From: Sinomicrobium kalidii
GTDB taxonomy: Bacteria; Bacteroidota; Bacteroidia; Flavobacteriales; Flavobacteriaceae
Direction of reading: 5' to 3'
Assembly: GCF_021183825.1 (NCBI RefSeq)
Contig: NZ_CP089211.1
Span: 1,364,001 to 1,428,000, forward strand
DNA: 64,000 nt
A program made the position numbers and the translations under genes. Of this stretch, positions 51,787 to 62,743 are shown one piece after another; position 1 is the stretch's first letter, and every line of letters starts with the position of its first letter. The notes under the pieces were generated by a model. The model saw only the letters and a program-made list of their open reading frames with translations. It was not told the DNA's origin and searched no databases.

Positions 51787-53100
51787 ATGGAAAACATACA
51801 AGCCATAAAGCAGCGATTCGGCATCATAGGTAACGACGTGAAACTGAACCGTGCCCTGGAAAAAGCCATACAGGTAGCACCCACCGACATTTCCGTACTG
51901 GTTACCGGCGAGAGCGGGGTCGGGAAAGAAAGCTTCCCCAAGATCATTCATTCGCTGTCGCACCGGAAACACGGTAAGTTTATCGCGGTTAACTGTGGCG
52001 CCATACCGGAAGGCACTATAGACAGCGAACTTTTCGGGCACGAAAAAGGTTCGTTCACCGGGGCTACACAGACCAGGAGCGGCTATTTCGAAGAAGCAGA
52101 CGGCGGTACCATTTTCCTTGACGAAGTGGGAGAACTCCCGCTCACCACACAGGTGCGGCTGCTCCGGGTCCTGGAAAACGGAGAATTTATAAAGGTGGGG
52201 GCTTCCAAAGTACTGAAAACCAATGTACGTATCGTAGCGGCTACCAATGTAAACATGTTTGAGGCTATTGAAAGGGAAAAATTCAGGGAAGACCTCTATT
52301 ACCGTTTGAGCACCGTGGAGATACATCTTCCCCCTTTGAGGGAAAGAAAAGATGATATTCACCTGCTGTTCCGGAAATTCGCTTCCGATTTTGCCCAGAA
52401 ATACAAGATGCCGGCCATACGCCTGGAAGATAATGCCGTCCAGCTCCTGCTAAAATATCGCTGGGCGGGGAATGTTCGTCAGTTGCGCAATGTTGCCGAA
52501 CAGATCTCCGTATTGGAGCAGGACAGGAGCATTTCTGCAGAAACCCTTACGGGCTACCTGCCCGGAGCCGGAAAAAACCTTCCCGCCGTTATCAGTGAAA
52601 AGAAATCAAGGGGCGATTTCAGCAGTGAACGTGAAATCCTTTACAAGATATTGTTCGACATGAAGAGCGATCTCAACGACCTTAAAAAACTCACACTGGA
52701 ACTCATGCAATCCGGCAGCAGCCAGAAAGTACGGGAAGAAAACCAGAACCTCATTCAAAAAATATACGGAAAGTCCGGAAACGAAAGCGAGTATGACGCA
52801 CCGGCCAAAAGTTCCGAGACAAGGGCAGACAGTTACCGGGATATTGAAGATTACGAAGAAAGCGATGCCCTGGAAGTATTGCCCGTCCCCCAGCAATCCA
52901 TGGCAGGGGAAAAGAGTGAAGACAAGTATCACTTTGCAGAAGAGATCGAGGAAGAAGAAACCCTTTCCCTCCAGGACAAGGAACTGGAACTCATAAAAAA
53001 GGCCCTGGAACGCAACCACGGAAAGCGAAAGGCCGCCGCCGCCGAACTCGGCATTTCCGAAAGGACCCTGTACCGGAAAATAAAACAATACGATCTTTAA
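51787..53100 (+). CDS. Sigma-54-interaction AAA+ regulator with Fis-type HTH
   Basis: The protein has 437 residues from MENIQAIKQRFG (51787; an ATG 7 codons earlier is also open). Residues 12-250 are a sigma-54 activator ATPase: VLVTGESGVGKESF (Walker A), FGHEKGSFTGATQ (GAFTGA loop, here GSFTGA), GGTIFLDEVGELPL (Walker B), LRERKDDIHLL, and YRWAGNVRQLRN. A long acidic linker (about 290-385) and a Fis-type HTH (NHGKRKAAAAELGISERTLYRKI) follow. There is no receiver or other sensor domain at the N-terminus. It would activate RpoN-dependent promoters. A candidate -24/-12 promoter lies 2 kb downstream before groES. Confidence 0.93.
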   Translation: MENIQAIKQRFGIIGNDVKLNRALEKAIQVAPTDISVLVTGESGVGKESFPKIIHSLSHRKHGKFIAVNCGAIPEGTIDSELFGHEKGSFTGATQTRSGYFEEADGGTIFLDEVGELPLTTQVRLLRVLENGEFIKVGASKVLKTNVRIVAATNVNMFEAIEREKFREDLYYRLSTVEIHLPPLRERKDDIHLLFRKFASDFAQKYKMPAIRLEDNAVQLLLKYRWAGNVRQLRNVAEQISVLEQDRSISAETLTGYLPGAGKNLPAVISEKKSRGDFSSEREILYKILFDMKSDLNDLKKLTLELMQSGSSQKVREENQNLIQKIYGKSGNESEYDAPAKSSETRADSYRDIEDYEESDALEVLPVPQQSMAGEKSEDKYHFAEEIEEEETLSLQDKELELIKKALERNHGKRKAAAAELGISERTLYRKIKQYDL

Positions 53101-53170
53101 CAGGATCATAAGCGTCACAGCGTCTGAAAAACATACCTTTGCCCCGGAACATCGAACAACACGTAACCCA

Positions 53171-53686
53171 ATGAAAATAGTAAAGCTAACACATATCAGA
53201 TACGTCCTTGTTTTCCTGGCGTTGATCACCGTACAAAGTTGTGGAGTATACAATTTCACCGGAGGCGATGTGGGAAGTGCACAGACCTTCCAGGTCAATT
53301 CCTTCCGCAACGAAGCCCCGTTGATAGAACCCGGACTGGACAGGGATTTCACCCTCGCCCTTCAGGACCTTGTTATGAACCAGACCAGCCTGGACCTCGT
53401 GCCTTCCAACGGAGACCTCGTATATGAGGGAGAGATCACGGAATATCGTGTTGCTCCCATGACGGCTACCGCAGAGCAGACCGCGGCCCAGAACAGGCTT
53501 ACCATAGGTGTCCGGGTACGGTTTACCAATCACACCAAGGAAGAAGACGATTTTGAACGGACGTTCTCCTTCTTCTACGATTTTGGTGCCAACGAACAGT
53601 TAAGTACCGTAAAAAGCGCGGCACACCAGGAGATCTTTGAAAGGATCACCCAGGATATATTTAATGCCTCGCTGGCCAATTGGTAA
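53171..53686 (+). CDS. lptE: LPS-assembly lipoprotein LptE-like
   Basis: The protein has 171 residues. The lipobox LITVQSC (Cys24) follows MKIVKLTHIRYVLVFLA; then GVYNFTGGDVG and VNSFRNEAPLIEPGLDRDFTLALQDLV, with strands (DLVYEGEITEYRVAPM, RLTIGVRVRFTNH) and a terminal helix (HQEIFERITQDIFNASLANW). This matches Bacteroidetes LptE, which plugs LptD in the outer membrane. The miaB / AAA+ regulator / lptE / conserved protein / secG order is typical for Flavobacteriia. Confidence 0.9.
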   Translation: MKIVKLTHIRYVLVFLALITVQSCGVYNFTGGDVGSAQTFQVNSFRNEAPLIEPGLDRDFTLALQDLVMNQTSLDLVPSNGDLVYEGEITEYRVAPMTATAEQTAAQNRLTIGVRVRFTNHTKEEDDFERTFSFFYDFGANEQLSTVKSAAHQEIFERITQDIFNASLANW

Positions 53687-53737
53687 AGGCCGGGCATTAC
53701 ATTTATTTGCCGGAATTTTGAACATCAAATGCTTTTA

Positions 53738-54610
53738 ATGACCGTTTCAGACTACATACACCTTTTACAAAACCCTGAAGACATCCGTCTGGAGGAAACC
53801 ACATCCCTGGAACAGGTCATCGAGGAATATCCTTTTTTTCAATCGGCCAGGGCCATGTACCTCAAGGGGCTGAAAAACCTCAACAGCTTTAAGTACAATG
53901 ACACCCTGAAAAAAACGGCGGCACACACCACCGACAGGGCTATTCTGTTCGATCTCATCACTTCGGCCGAATTCACACAAAACCACACCGCATCCGTTAT
54001 TGCCGGACACCGGGTAAACGTGAAAAACATAGAGGTAAATGCCCAGGAGATCAGCATAAAAGACCGGAAACTCATAGAGCAGACCCACATAGGCAGCGAA
54101 CAGGAAGCCGAGACCATCCTCAACCCGTCTACCTTTATACCGGCGGAAACAGAACGGCAGAGTGAGGAAGAACAACAATTAAAAATGGGCGAGCCCCTGA
54201 ATTTCGGACCGGAAGAAAAACATTCTTTTGCCGAATGGCTAAAGCTTTCCTCCTATGCGCCCGTGAAGAGGGAAGAAAAAGACCCGCCGAAAGAAAAGGA
54301 GAAAAAAACAGCGCCGCCACCGGACCAAAACAGGAAATTCAAACTGATTGACAAATTTATCAAGACCAATCCGAAAATAGTTCCGAAAGCGGATCGCAAC
54401 AAGGAAGTTCCGGCGGTCAACCTTGCCAAAAAAGGGCAGATGGAAAAAGCAGAGCTCATGACAGAGACGCTTGCCAAGGTATACCTGGAACAAAAGCGGT
54501 ACAAAAATGCCATACAGGCCTATAAAATATTAAGTTTGAAATATCCGGAAAAAAGTGGTTTCTTTGCAGACCAGATCAAAGCCGTAAAAAAATTACAGCA
54601 AAATAACTGA
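53738..54610 (+). CDS. Conserved hypothetical protein with C-terminal TPR-like helices
   Basis: The protein has 290 residues from MTVSDYIHLLQNPE (53738; a start 3 codons earlier is open). The N-terminal part (EQVIEEYPFFQSARAMYLKGLKN, NDTLKKTAAHTTDRAILFDLI) is helical, the middle (about 110-215) is polar and low in complexity (PKEKEKKTAPPPDQN), and the end shows a TPR-like helix pair (TETLAKVYLEQKRYKNAIQAYKIL, YPEKSGFFADQI). Conserved between lptE and secG in flavobacteria. Function unknown; no signal peptide, so it is cytoplasmic or membrane-peripheral. Confidence 0.85.
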   Translation: MTVSDYIHLLQNPEDIRLEETTSLEQVIEEYPFFQSARAMYLKGLKNLNSFKYNDTLKKTAAHTTDRAILFDLITSAEFTQNHTASVIAGHRVNVKNIEVNAQEISIKDRKLIEQTHIGSEQEAETILNPSTFIPAETERQSEEEQQLKMGEPLNFGPEEKHSFAEWLKLSSYAPVKREEKDPPKEKEKKTAPPPDQNRKFKLIDKFIKTNPKIVPKADRNKEVPAVNLAKKGQMEKAELMTETLAKVYLEQKRYKNAIQAYKILSLKYPEKSGFFADQIKAVKKLQQNN

Positions 54611-54699
54611 TTGGTTTTCTGATGGCCTCCGGGGGGATTGAAAGCACAACATCCCGGGACCGGAAGAGCAAAATACATATTAATAAATATAACATAACA

Positions 54700-55056
54700 A
54701 TGAGTACGTTTTCTATCTTTTTAGTGCTGATTATCATCGTGGCATTCTTACTGATTCTGGTCATCATGGTACAGAATCCGAAGGGCGGCGGACTTTCTTC
54801 GTCCTTTGGTGGAGGCGGCGGCCAGGTAGTAGGCGGTGTAAAAAAGACCGGAGATTTCCTTGACAAAAGTACCTGGACCCTGGCTACCATTCTTATCGCC
54901 CTCATATTACTGTCCAACCTCACACTGAAGAACAACAGTGCTTCTGCCGAAGATTCCAAACTGCTGGACGAACAGCGGACAGAAAGGGAAACCACGGCAC
55001 CGCAGCAAACAGACACCCCGGCTTCCCCTGTGGACACCACCGGAGCAGAACAGTAA
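54700..55056 (+). CDS. secG: Preprotein translocase subunit SecG
   Basis: The protein has 118 residues from MSTFSIFLVLIIIVAFLLIL (54700; the longer upstream frame has no signal or conserved pattern). Helix 1 is followed by the SecG motif VIMVQNPKGGGLSSSFGGGG, then helix 2 (TWTLATILIALILLSNL) and an acidic tail with Thr/Pro repeats. Part of the SecYEG channel in the inner membrane, stimulating translocation. The tail is longer than in proteobacteria, as usual in Bacteroidetes. A strong terminator follows the gene. Confidence 0.95.
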   Translation: MSTFSIFLVLIIIVAFLLILVIMVQNPKGGGLSSSFGGGGGQVVGGVKKTGDFLDKSTWTLATILIALILLSNLTLKNNSASAEDSKLLDEQRTERETTAPQQTDTPASPVDTTGAEQ

Positions 55057-55080
55057 ACCTGCTAAAAAACATACAATAAA

Positions 55081-55113
55081 AAATGCCAGCTTGTCATAAG
55101 CTGGCATTTTTGT
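55081..55113 (+). terminator. Intrinsic terminator after secG
   Basis: AAATGCCAGCTT (55081-55092) pairs with AAGCTGGCATTT (55098-55109), with five T at the end. It ends the miaB-secG run before the groES promoter. Confidence 0.9.
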
Positions 55114-55160
55114 TTACAAAATTGTCAGTTTACCTTCCTTTTTGGCCAACTCAAACACGT

Positions 55161-55176
55161 TGGCACAATTTCTGCC
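55161..55176 (+). promoter_or_regulatory. Possible sigma-54 (-24/-12) promoter of groESL
   Basis: TGGCAC-N6-TGCC: the GG (55162-55163) and GC (55174-55175) are exactly 10 nt apart, as in the consensus TGGCACR-N4-TTGCW, with one mismatch in the -12 element. The predicted start near 55187 is about 48 nt before groES. No CIRCE element (TTAGCACTC-N9-GAGTGCTAA) is present. Confidence 0.4.
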
Positions 55177-55234
55177 TGATTCTGCTTAGTTCAAAAACTA
55201 AATTTAATCCTATAAAACAATTAAAAACAATAAG

Positions 55235-55513
55235 ATGGCTAAAGTAAACATTAAACCGCTTGCCGACAGGGTTCTGATAGAACCTGTGGCTGCAGAAACA
55301 ACAACTGCGTCCGGAATTATCATCCCCGATTCTGCCAAGGAAAAACCCCAGAAAGGTGTTGTTGTTGCAGTTGGTCCCGGCACCAAGGACGAACCGTTAA
55401 CTGTAAAAGTTGGTGATACTGTGCTTTACGGAAAATATTCGGGTACGGAACTCAAACTTGAAGGGACGGATTACCTGATGATGCGCGAAAGTGATATCCT
55501 GGCTGTCCTGTAG
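55235..55513 (+). CDS. groES: Co-chaperonin GroES
   Basis: The protein has 92 residues of standard length. The start [17 protein letters not shown], the mobile loop ([20 protein letters not shown]) and [27 protein letters not shown] match GroES. It caps the GroEL barrel. groEL follows 63 bp downstream. A possible sigma-54-type promoter lies in front. Confidence 0.97.
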   Translation: MAKVNIKPLADRVLIEPVAAETTTASGIIIPDSAKEKPQKGVVVAVGPGTKDEPLTVKVGDTVLYGKYSGTELKLEGTDYLMMRESDILAVL

Positions 55514-55564
55514 CCGGCACTCCCCGATCAATCCTGACTTTAAACTTAGAAACATTCAATTTAA

Positions 55565-57211
<1,647 letters not shown>

Positions 57212-57250
57212 TCGCTTCCGCGGGGAAAAATAAATTTCCTAACATGATAA

Positions 57251-57287
57251 AAATCCGGAGTGCAGCAATTGCATTCCGGATTTTTTT
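57251..57287 (+). terminator. Intrinsic terminator after groEL
   Basis: AATCCGGAGTGCA pairs with TGCATTCCGGATT (one wobble), followed by seven T (57281-57287). Confidence 0.9.
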
Positions 57288-57329
57288 ATTGAATTTAAAT
57301 ATCGGGGTTTTTAATTTCTATATAACTCT

Positions 57330-57410
57330 TTGTGAAATCTCCGTGCAACCTTTGTGAGTCTCCGTGTAATAACGTAATGAATGCAGGCCGTTACACAGGA
57401 ACCACGGAGA
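57330..57410. repeat. Intergenic CTCCGTG repeat with inverted partner
   Basis: CTTTGTGAAATCTCCGTGCA and CTTTGTGAGTCTCCGTGTAA are tandem near-copies; CCACGGAGAACAC follows about 45 bp later in inverted orientation (CTCCGTG/CACGGAG). The 57288-57556 gap has no gene. The motif resembles short intergenic repeats seen in flavobacterial genomes. Confidence 0.5.
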
Positions 57411-57556
57411 ACACACTAAAAAGCACGAGGTCAGGACTTTTGAAATGGCCTGTTCATTTTATAAAGCATACGCGTTCTAAAATGTTGATTATGATCCGAA
57501 AATAATATCGAATCTATATCTCAATTTAAATATTTACGCTTTTATGAAAAATGCAA

Positions 57557-57928
57557 CTATTTTAAAAAATCTTCCCTCGCCGGGCTAAATACATCGATAA
57601 GCATCCCGTCTTCAAGGCATTCGGCCCCGTGAGGGACATTGGAAGCAATAAAAAAACCATCTCCTTCCCGGAGGATCTTGTCTTTTCCCTCTACGGTTAT
57701 TTTAAAAACACCGGAAGCCACATAAGTTGCCTGTGAATGATAATGGTTATGCACATATCCCACAGCGCCTTTTTCGAATTTCACCTTTACCATCATGATC
57801 CGGTCGTCATAGCCTACGAACTGACGTTCTATGCCGTTGTCCACCTTTTCCCAGGCCGTTCCGGCCGATGTAAAGAACACTTCACTTTTACGTTCTGACG
57901 CTTTCATCGCAATTCTATTTTTATCCAT
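57557..57928 (-). CDS. Cupin-domain protein
   Basis: The protein has 123 residues with a single conserved beta-barrel cupin: motif 1 GAVGYVHNHYHSQATYVASG (His-x-His plus Glu position replaced by Gln-Ala-Thr-Tyr) and motif 2 GDGFFIASNVPHGAECLEDG. The His residues suggest metal binding. An inner start at 57907 is possible. Such small cupins often act on sugar-acid or pectin metabolites (KdgF-like), but the context does not tell: the copper ATPase is upstream (64 bp), perhaps in the same transcript. Confidence 0.8.
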   Translation of the reverse strand: MDKNRIAMKASERKSEVFFTSAGTAWEKVDNGIERQFVGYDDRIMMVKVKFEKGAVGYVHNHYHSQATYVASGVFKITVEGKDKILREGDGFFIASNVPHGAECLEDGMLIDVFSPAREDFLK

Positions 57929-57991
57929 CTGTTTCCAAAACTAAGGAATAAACAGTGAAACAGGAGGCTACATTCCCGGAAAAAGACAGTT

Positions 57992-60577
57992 CTATTCGAT
58001 TTTCGCAGTCCGCAGCCGAAGCGAATTGGCAATCACCGATACCGAACTGAAACTCATGGCCAGGGCGGCGATCATCGGGGAAAGTAACAGTCCGAAAAAC
58101 GGGTACAGCACTCCGGCCGCCACAGGAATCCCCAGGGTGTTATAGGCCAGTGCAAAAAACAGGTTTTCCTTTATATTCCGCATCACCTTATGACTCAGCA
58201 TCCGCGCCTTGGCTATACCCCGCAGATCGCCTTTCACCAGGGTTATCTCCGCACTTTCTATCGCTACATCGGTTCCCGTACCCATAGCTATACCTATATC
58301 GGCCTGTGCCAGTGCGGGGGCGTCGTTAATACCATCACCCGCCATTGCCACTTTTTTGCCGGAGGCCTGTAAGTATTTTACTTCCTTTTGCTTGTCTTCC
58401 GGTAACATCTGGGCTTTAAAACCGTTCAGGTTCAGGGTTTCACTTACAGCCCTGGCCGTATCTTCATTATCTCCGGTCAGCATCACCACTTCGAGTCCTT
58501 CATCCTGTAATTTCCTAATGGCATCCCTGCTGGTTTCCTTGATCTTGTCTGAAATCACCACAAAACCGAGGACCTTGCCGTCTTCCGAAAGATAGGACAC
58601 GGTTTTGCCCTGTTGTTGTTCTTCCTTCACCTTTTTTTTCACCTCCGAAGGGATTTCCGTACCTACCTGTTCCATCAGTTTTTCATTACCAAGGGCTAAT
58701 AAGACCTTGTTGCCCTGTTCCAGTTTTGTTTGAGCCCCATGGCCGTGGGGCTCCACATGGGCAATGACCCCTTTTCCGGTGACAGATTCGAAATCCGTTA
58801 CCGGGCCGGGTGTTATTCCTTTTTCTTCAGCATACCGCATAGTGGCCTGCGCCAGGGGGTGTTCGCTGTGATTGTTCAGGGAAACTGTTTTCCGCAAGAC
58901 ATTACTTTCATCCGGTTCTCCTGTTGCTACTACCTTTTCCACCGACGGTTTTCCCTCGGTGACCGTCCCCGTCTTATCGATTATGACCACATCGATTTTA
59001 TTCATACGTTCCAACGCCTCTGCATTCTTGATCAATACCCCCGACTGCGCCCCTTTGCCCACACCTACCATCACCGACATGGGCGTTGCCAGCCCCAGTG
59101 CACACGGACAGGCAATAATAAGTACAGCTATGGCATTTACGAAGGCAAATACATAAGCGGGCTGTGGCCCGTAAACAGCCCAGACAATAAAAGTAATTAC
59201 AGCAATCAACACTACAATAGGTACAAAATATCCCGATATACGGTCTGCCAGTTTCTGTATGGGCGCCCTGGACCTGCTGGCCGTATTTACCATTTCTATA
59301 ATTTGCGAAAGCAGCGTTTCCGAACCTACTTTTTCGGCTATCATTACAAAGCTGCTGTTCCCGTTTATGGTCCCCGAACTTACCTTGTCGCCTGCTTTTT
59401 TATCTACCGGAATCGGTTCACCCGATATCATGGATTCGTCAACAGCGCTTCCCCCCTCTTTAACAACACCGTCCACCGGAATTTTTTCGCCCGGCCTTAC
59501 TTTTAAGAGATCCCCTTTGTTTACTGATTCCACATTAACCACCTGTTCCTTTCCGTTCACTATTTTCGTAGCGTTATTAGGGGCCAGCTTCAATAATTCC
59601 TTTATAGAAGAATTGGTTTTTCCGTGGGCCCTGGCTTCCAGTAACTGTCCCAGCAAGACCAATGTCAATATCACCGTTGCCGCTTCAAAATATACGTAAA
59701 CCGTTCCGCTGTGGGATTTGAACTGATCGGGAAATACCCCGGGAAATAACAGTCCCGCCAGACTAAACAACCAGGCCACCCCGGCACCGATACCGATTAA
59801 TGTAAACATGTTTAAATTCCAGGTCACTACCGACCGGTATGCCCTTTCGAAAAACATCCAGGTGGCATAGAACACTACAGGAAGCGAAAGCGCAAACTGT
59901 ACCCAATTCCAGTATTTCCACGGCATCAGCTTTGCCAATGGGTCGCCGGGCAACATTTCGGACATGGCAATTAAAAACACGGGAAGCGTAAAAACCACGG
60001 CAATCTTAAATTTCCGGAGCAGTTTTTTATAGGTTTCGTCCTCTTCTTCCTCATCTGCTTCCACCGGCACCAGGTCCATACCGCATATAGGGCAGGAACC
60101 GGGCTCGTCCTTCACCACTTCAGGGTGCATGGGGCAGGTATATTTTGTCTTTTTCTTTGCCAGTGAAGGTGCTTCCACCAGGTCCATTCCGCAAACCGGA
60201 CAACTGCCGGGCTTATCATATGTTTTGTCTCCTTCACAATGCATGGGGCAATAATAAACCCCGCTTCCGCTGCCCGATGTTTTTTCGTCTGCTTTCCGGT
60301 GATGTAAGGTATGACTGTCCTTTCCGGAACTGCAGCAACTACGGTTTTCATGACCTTTATCATGCCGGGGGAGCTCTATTCCATAGTGCCCTCCGTCGTC
60401 TTCAAAAGCCTTTTGTAATTTTTCCAGGGAAACGTGATTATCCATCTCCACCTCTGCTTCTTCCTTTTCCAGGTCAACGATCACCCCGGTAACGCCTTCT
60501 ACTTTCTGCAAAATGCCTTCCACATGGTTTTTGCACCCCGTGCAGGACATTCCCGTTATTTTATACGTATGTTTCAT
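57992..60577 (-). CDS. copA: Copper-exporting P1B-type ATPase
   Basis: The protein has 861 residues. Residues 1-65 form an HMA domain with [11 protein letters not shown]. Residues about 105-180 hold two heavy-metal-binding segments ([20 protein letters not shown], then CGMDLV; and [20 protein letters not shown]). Then P-type ATPase parts: [14 protein letters not shown] (TGE-like actuator), [16 protein letters not shown] (Cu-binding CPC), [12 protein letters not shown] (phosphorylated Asp), a SEHPLAQ motif, and [18 protein letters not shown]. It pumps Cu(I) out of the cytoplasm. The regulator with HMA-AraC architecture lies upstream, and DUF3347/CusB genes further on, forming a copper-resistance block. 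Confidence 0.95.
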   Translation of the reverse strand: MKHTYKITGMSCTGCKNHVEGILQKVEGVTGVIVDLEKEEAEVEMDNHVSLEKLQKAFEDDGGHYGIELPRHDKGHENRSCCSSGKDSHTLHHRKADEKTSGSGSGVYYCPMHCEGDKTYDKPGSCPVCGMDLVEAPSLAKKKTKYTCPMHPEVVKDEPGSCPICGMDLVPVEADEEEEDETYKKLLRKFKIAVVFTLPVFLIAMSEMLPGDPLAKLMPWKYWNWVQFALSLPVVFYATWMFFERAYRSVVTWNLNMFTLIGIGAGVAWLFSLAGLLFPGVFPDQFKSHSGTVYVYFEAATVILTLVLLGQLLEARAHGKTNSSIKELLKLAPNNATKIVNGKEQVVNVESVNKGDLLKVRPGEKIPVDGVVKEGGSAVDESMISGEPIPVDKKAGDKVSSGTINGNSSFVMIAEKVGSETLLSQIIEMVNTASRSRAPIQKLADRISGYFVPIVVLIAVITFIVWAVYGPQPAYVFAFVNAIAVLIIACPCALGLATPMSVMVGVGKGAQSGVLIKNAEALERMNKIDVVIIDKTGTVTEGKPSVEKVVATGEPDESNVLRKTVSLNNHSEHPLAQATMRYAEEKGITPGPVTDFESVTGKGVIAHVEPHGHGAQTKLEQGNKVLLALGNEKLMEQVGTEIPSEVKKKVKEEQQQGKTVSYLSEDGKVLGFVVISDKIKETSRDAIRKLQDEGLEVVMLTGDNEDTARAVSETLNLNGFKAQMLPEDKQKEVKYLQASGKKVAMAGDGINDAPALAQADIGIAMGTGTDVAIESAEITLVKGDLRGIAKARMLSHKVMRNIKENLFFALAYNTLGIPVAAGVLYPFFGLLLSPMIAALAMSFSSVSVIANSLRLRTAKIE

Positions 60578-60676
60578 GGTATACTGAATTTACACAACAA
60601 AGTTCCGGTATAAAAGCCCGGGCCGTATTATACAATTTTGGAAAAAGGTTATATAATTTACGTTTTTTTTAAAGAT

Positions 60677-61231
60677 TGATAGTAGATTGAACGAGATTGA
60701 TTGATAAAAAACATATCAGGCTTGCTCAGCTCACGAGCTCCCGGTTTTATTACTTAACTTAGCCTTTTACACATAGAGGCTAATATTTTTAAGAGTTCTC
60801 CGCATTCTTTATATATATCCGTGACATCATCCTTTTTAAGAATACCGGACTCCATATTAATAAGTCAAGCCATGCTTCCGTTTCATCCGTCTCTTCCACA
60901 ACAATGGACAACTTACTATAAAATTCCCTTTTAGACCTGCCTCTCAGCGCAACCCTGTAGTTAACATACATGGAAGTCCCCGATTTAACTATCTGATAGT
61001 TGATCGCCTTCCCCCGGGGTGTTACCGGTATTTCCTCCGAAAGCTCAAGTATATTTAAAGTAAACCTTTTTAGCCGTTCTCTTATTTATATTTTATCCAG
61101 TTTGATTTTTCCACATTATGGCATAAAAGAAAGATCCTACTTCATTTGTACATTACTCCACCCCATTTGTCCCAAATCTATCTTATTCAACCTGATTCAA
61201 TCTACTATCAATCCCGTTCAATCTACTATCA
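60677..61231. repeat. Inverted repeats flanking the four-helix-bundle pseudogene
   Basis: TGATAGTAGATTGAACG (60677-60693) is repeated exactly in inverted orientation as CGTTCAATCTACTATCA (61215-61231); a further copy TTCAATCTACTATCAATC lies at 61196-61213. The decayed gene lies in between. The layout (about 555 bp with inverted ends around a four-helix-bundle gene) resembles intervening-sequence-like elements. Confidence 0.65.
60754..61116 (-). pseudogene. Four-helix-bundle (23S IVS-type) protein, frameshifted
   Basis: The core frame reads RERLKRFTLNILELSEEIPV, KAINYQIVKSGTSMYVNYRV, KREFYSKLSIVVEETDETEA and WLDLL, the four-helix-bundle pattern (usual G-Q-L-L-R-S-G-T-S-x-x-A-N-Y). After WLDLL a one-base shift is needed to reach MESGILKKDDVTDIYKECGE and LLKILASMCKRLS, the normal ending (stop 60754). 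At the start, another shift near 61083 is needed to join VEKSNWIKYK. So the gene is disrupted twice. Such proteins are linked to rRNA intervening sequences and retroelements; the exact role is unclear. Confidence 0.7.
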
Positions 61232-61237
61232 GCCCTA

Positions 61238-61801
61238 CTACAACTCTTCCAAAGGCTTTCGTTTCCGCTCCCCGAGCCGTTTAAAATGTGAAGGCGTCAG
61301 TCCGGTCACTTTTTTAAACTGACTGCTCAGATGGGCCACACTGGAATAATGCAGCTGATAGGCGATCTCACTCAGCGACGATTCATCATAAACCAGCAGT
61401 TCCTTGACGCGTTCTATCTTCTGTGCTATGTAATATTTTTCGATTGTCGTCCCTTCTATCTGGGTGAACAGGTTACTGATATAGGTATAATCGTGATGCA
61501 GTTTTTCGCTCAGGTAATCCGACAGATTCACCCTTGGTATCTCTTCCTTGGACTCATGCACAAGTGCTACAATAAGGTTCTTTATTTTTTCAATAATTCT
61601 GCTCCTCTTATCGTCAATCAGGGTAAAACCATACACTTTTAATGCCGCTTCTATTTCCTTCTTTTGATCCCCGGCAATTTCCCCGGACAACTCCACTTCT
61701 CCCAGTTCTACCGAGACAGGTTGCAATCCCAGCTTTTCCAGTTCCGCCCGCACGATCATCTTACAGCGGCTGCAGACCATATTTTTGATGTACAGTTTCA
61801 T
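61238..61801 (-). CDS. HMA-like domain + AraC-type HTH regulator
   Basis: The protein has 187 residues. Residues 1-70 resemble an HMA metal-binding domain (KLYIKNMVCSRCKMIVRAEL with CxxC, then VSVELGEVELSGE). Residues 75-187 form an AraC HTH (NLSDYLSEKLHHDYTYISNLF, EGTTIEKYYIAQKIERVKELL, SLSEIAYQLHYSSVAHLSSQF, KKVTGLTPSHFKRLGE). It senses metal by the CxxC and probably controls the copper genes around it. A combination repeatedly found in Bacteroidetes copper clusters. An adjacent repeat pair (61196-61231) lies beyond its stop. Confidence 0.87.
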   Translation of the reverse strand: MKLYIKNMVCSRCKMIVRAELEKLGLQPVSVELGEVELSGEIAGDQKKEIEAALKVYGFTLIDDKRSRIIEKIKNLIVALVHESKEEIPRVNLSDYLSEKLHHDYTYISNLFTQIEGTTIEKYYIAQKIERVKELLVYDESSLSEIAYQLHYSSVAHLSSQFKKVTGLTPSHFKRLGERKRKPLEEL

Positions 61802-61867
61802 CCCTGACGTTAAGGTTTAATATATGGGTAGTTAGATTTGAGACATAGGAACACGCTGTGAACTAAA

Positions 61868-62040
61868 CCACTCTGCACTGAAAGGTGCAAAGGTTTTCCT
61901 TACCGGGGACTAAAAGCCCCCCTTTTTAGAAAGCAATAAAATCACCAAGTTATTAGGTAGATTGAGTTATTTAGTCAACACACAATAACTCAATAACTTC
62001 ATAACTCAATAACCTGGATTATAATTTTTTCGCACTACTA
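61868..62040. repeat. Diverged third copy of dispersed repeat
   Basis: CTGCACTGAAAGGTGCAAAG (61873-61892) matches CTGTATTGAAAGGTACAGCG of copy B (36428-36447), and the ACTCAATAACCT/GATTATAATTTT part near 62007-62031 matches 36512-36554. The gap 61802-62147 also has the perfect palindrome CCCGATAGATATCGGG region (62055-62075). No gene in it. Confidence 0.45.
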
Positions 62041-62147
62041 AAGTACTGCTATAACCCCGATTATCCCGATAGATATCGGGATCGGGAGCAGGGTTTGATA
62101 TCCTAAACTGATACCAATCAAATAATCTCAAATCCAACTACTCAAAT

Positions 62148-62714
62148 CTAGTTCAATCTTTCTTTTACTTCTCCGCAATCCAGCATTTTATCTCCAAAAT
62201 ACGGGTTACGTATTTCTTCTTCGGAAGATAACCAGTACCCTCCTTCGAAATCGAATGCCATGGGGCAGTACTGTTTGTAAACCGTACCGGAGGCTATCTG
62301 TCCGTCTACCATTTTAGCAAACTCGCCAGACAGTCCGGAAAAGGCCTGACGTTGTTTTTCCACATCGTCTGCAGCCTCTATTTTTTTGGCAAAATCTGTC
62401 GCTTTTTCTCCGTTTTCCACTTCGGCAAGTGCTTTTATCAGCATTCCCGCGCCGTTCTTTGCTTCTTTGGCATCGGTATTGACCAGGGCGGTTTTTACAT
62501 GGATGTAATGTCCGTAGGCATTATTTATTTTATCGTCTTTAAACGTAATGCTGCCTGCCGTTTCCTTATGACGTGTTTTCTTTTCATGTGAGGAATGGTC
62601 TTCGTGGTTTCGTTCCACGGTCTTGATGGTTTCTTTCTTCTTCTCCTGTTTACAGGAATAAACACCGGTCATGGTGGCCAGGGCCAGTGTTGCGATAACT
62701 AATCTGTTTTTCAT
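62148..62714 (-). CDS. DUF3347 lipoprotein
   Basis: The protein has 188 residues. The lipobox VYSC (Cys21) follows MKNRLVIATLALATMTG. A His/Lys/Glu-rich linker (HEDHSSHEKKTRHKETAG) precedes the DUF3347 domain (INNAYGHYIHVKTALVNTDAKE, YKQYCPMAFDFEGGYWLSSE, IRNPYFGDKMLDCGEV). The YCPMA and DCGEV cysteines, with histidines, could bind copper. The same domain ends the neighbouring CusB-like adaptor, 29 bp upstream. Likely a periplasmic/outer-membrane copper-binding protein. Confidence 0.87.
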   Translation of the reverse strand: MKNRLVIATLALATMTGVYSCKQEKKKETIKTVERNHEDHSSHEKKTRHKETAGSITFKDDKINNAYGHYIHVKTALVNTDAKEAKNGAGMLIKALAEVENGEKATDFAKKIEAADDVEKQRQAFSGLSGEFAKMVDGQIASGTVYKQYCPMAFDFEGGYWLSSEEEIRNPYFGDKMLDCGEVKERLN

Positions 62715-62743
62715 TTCTATTGAATTTAACGGTTATTCCACAT

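Noticed and set aside
55141..55234. CIRCE/HrcA control of groESL.
   Set aside because: No TTAGCACTC-N9-GAGTGCTAA or close variant is present in the promoter region.
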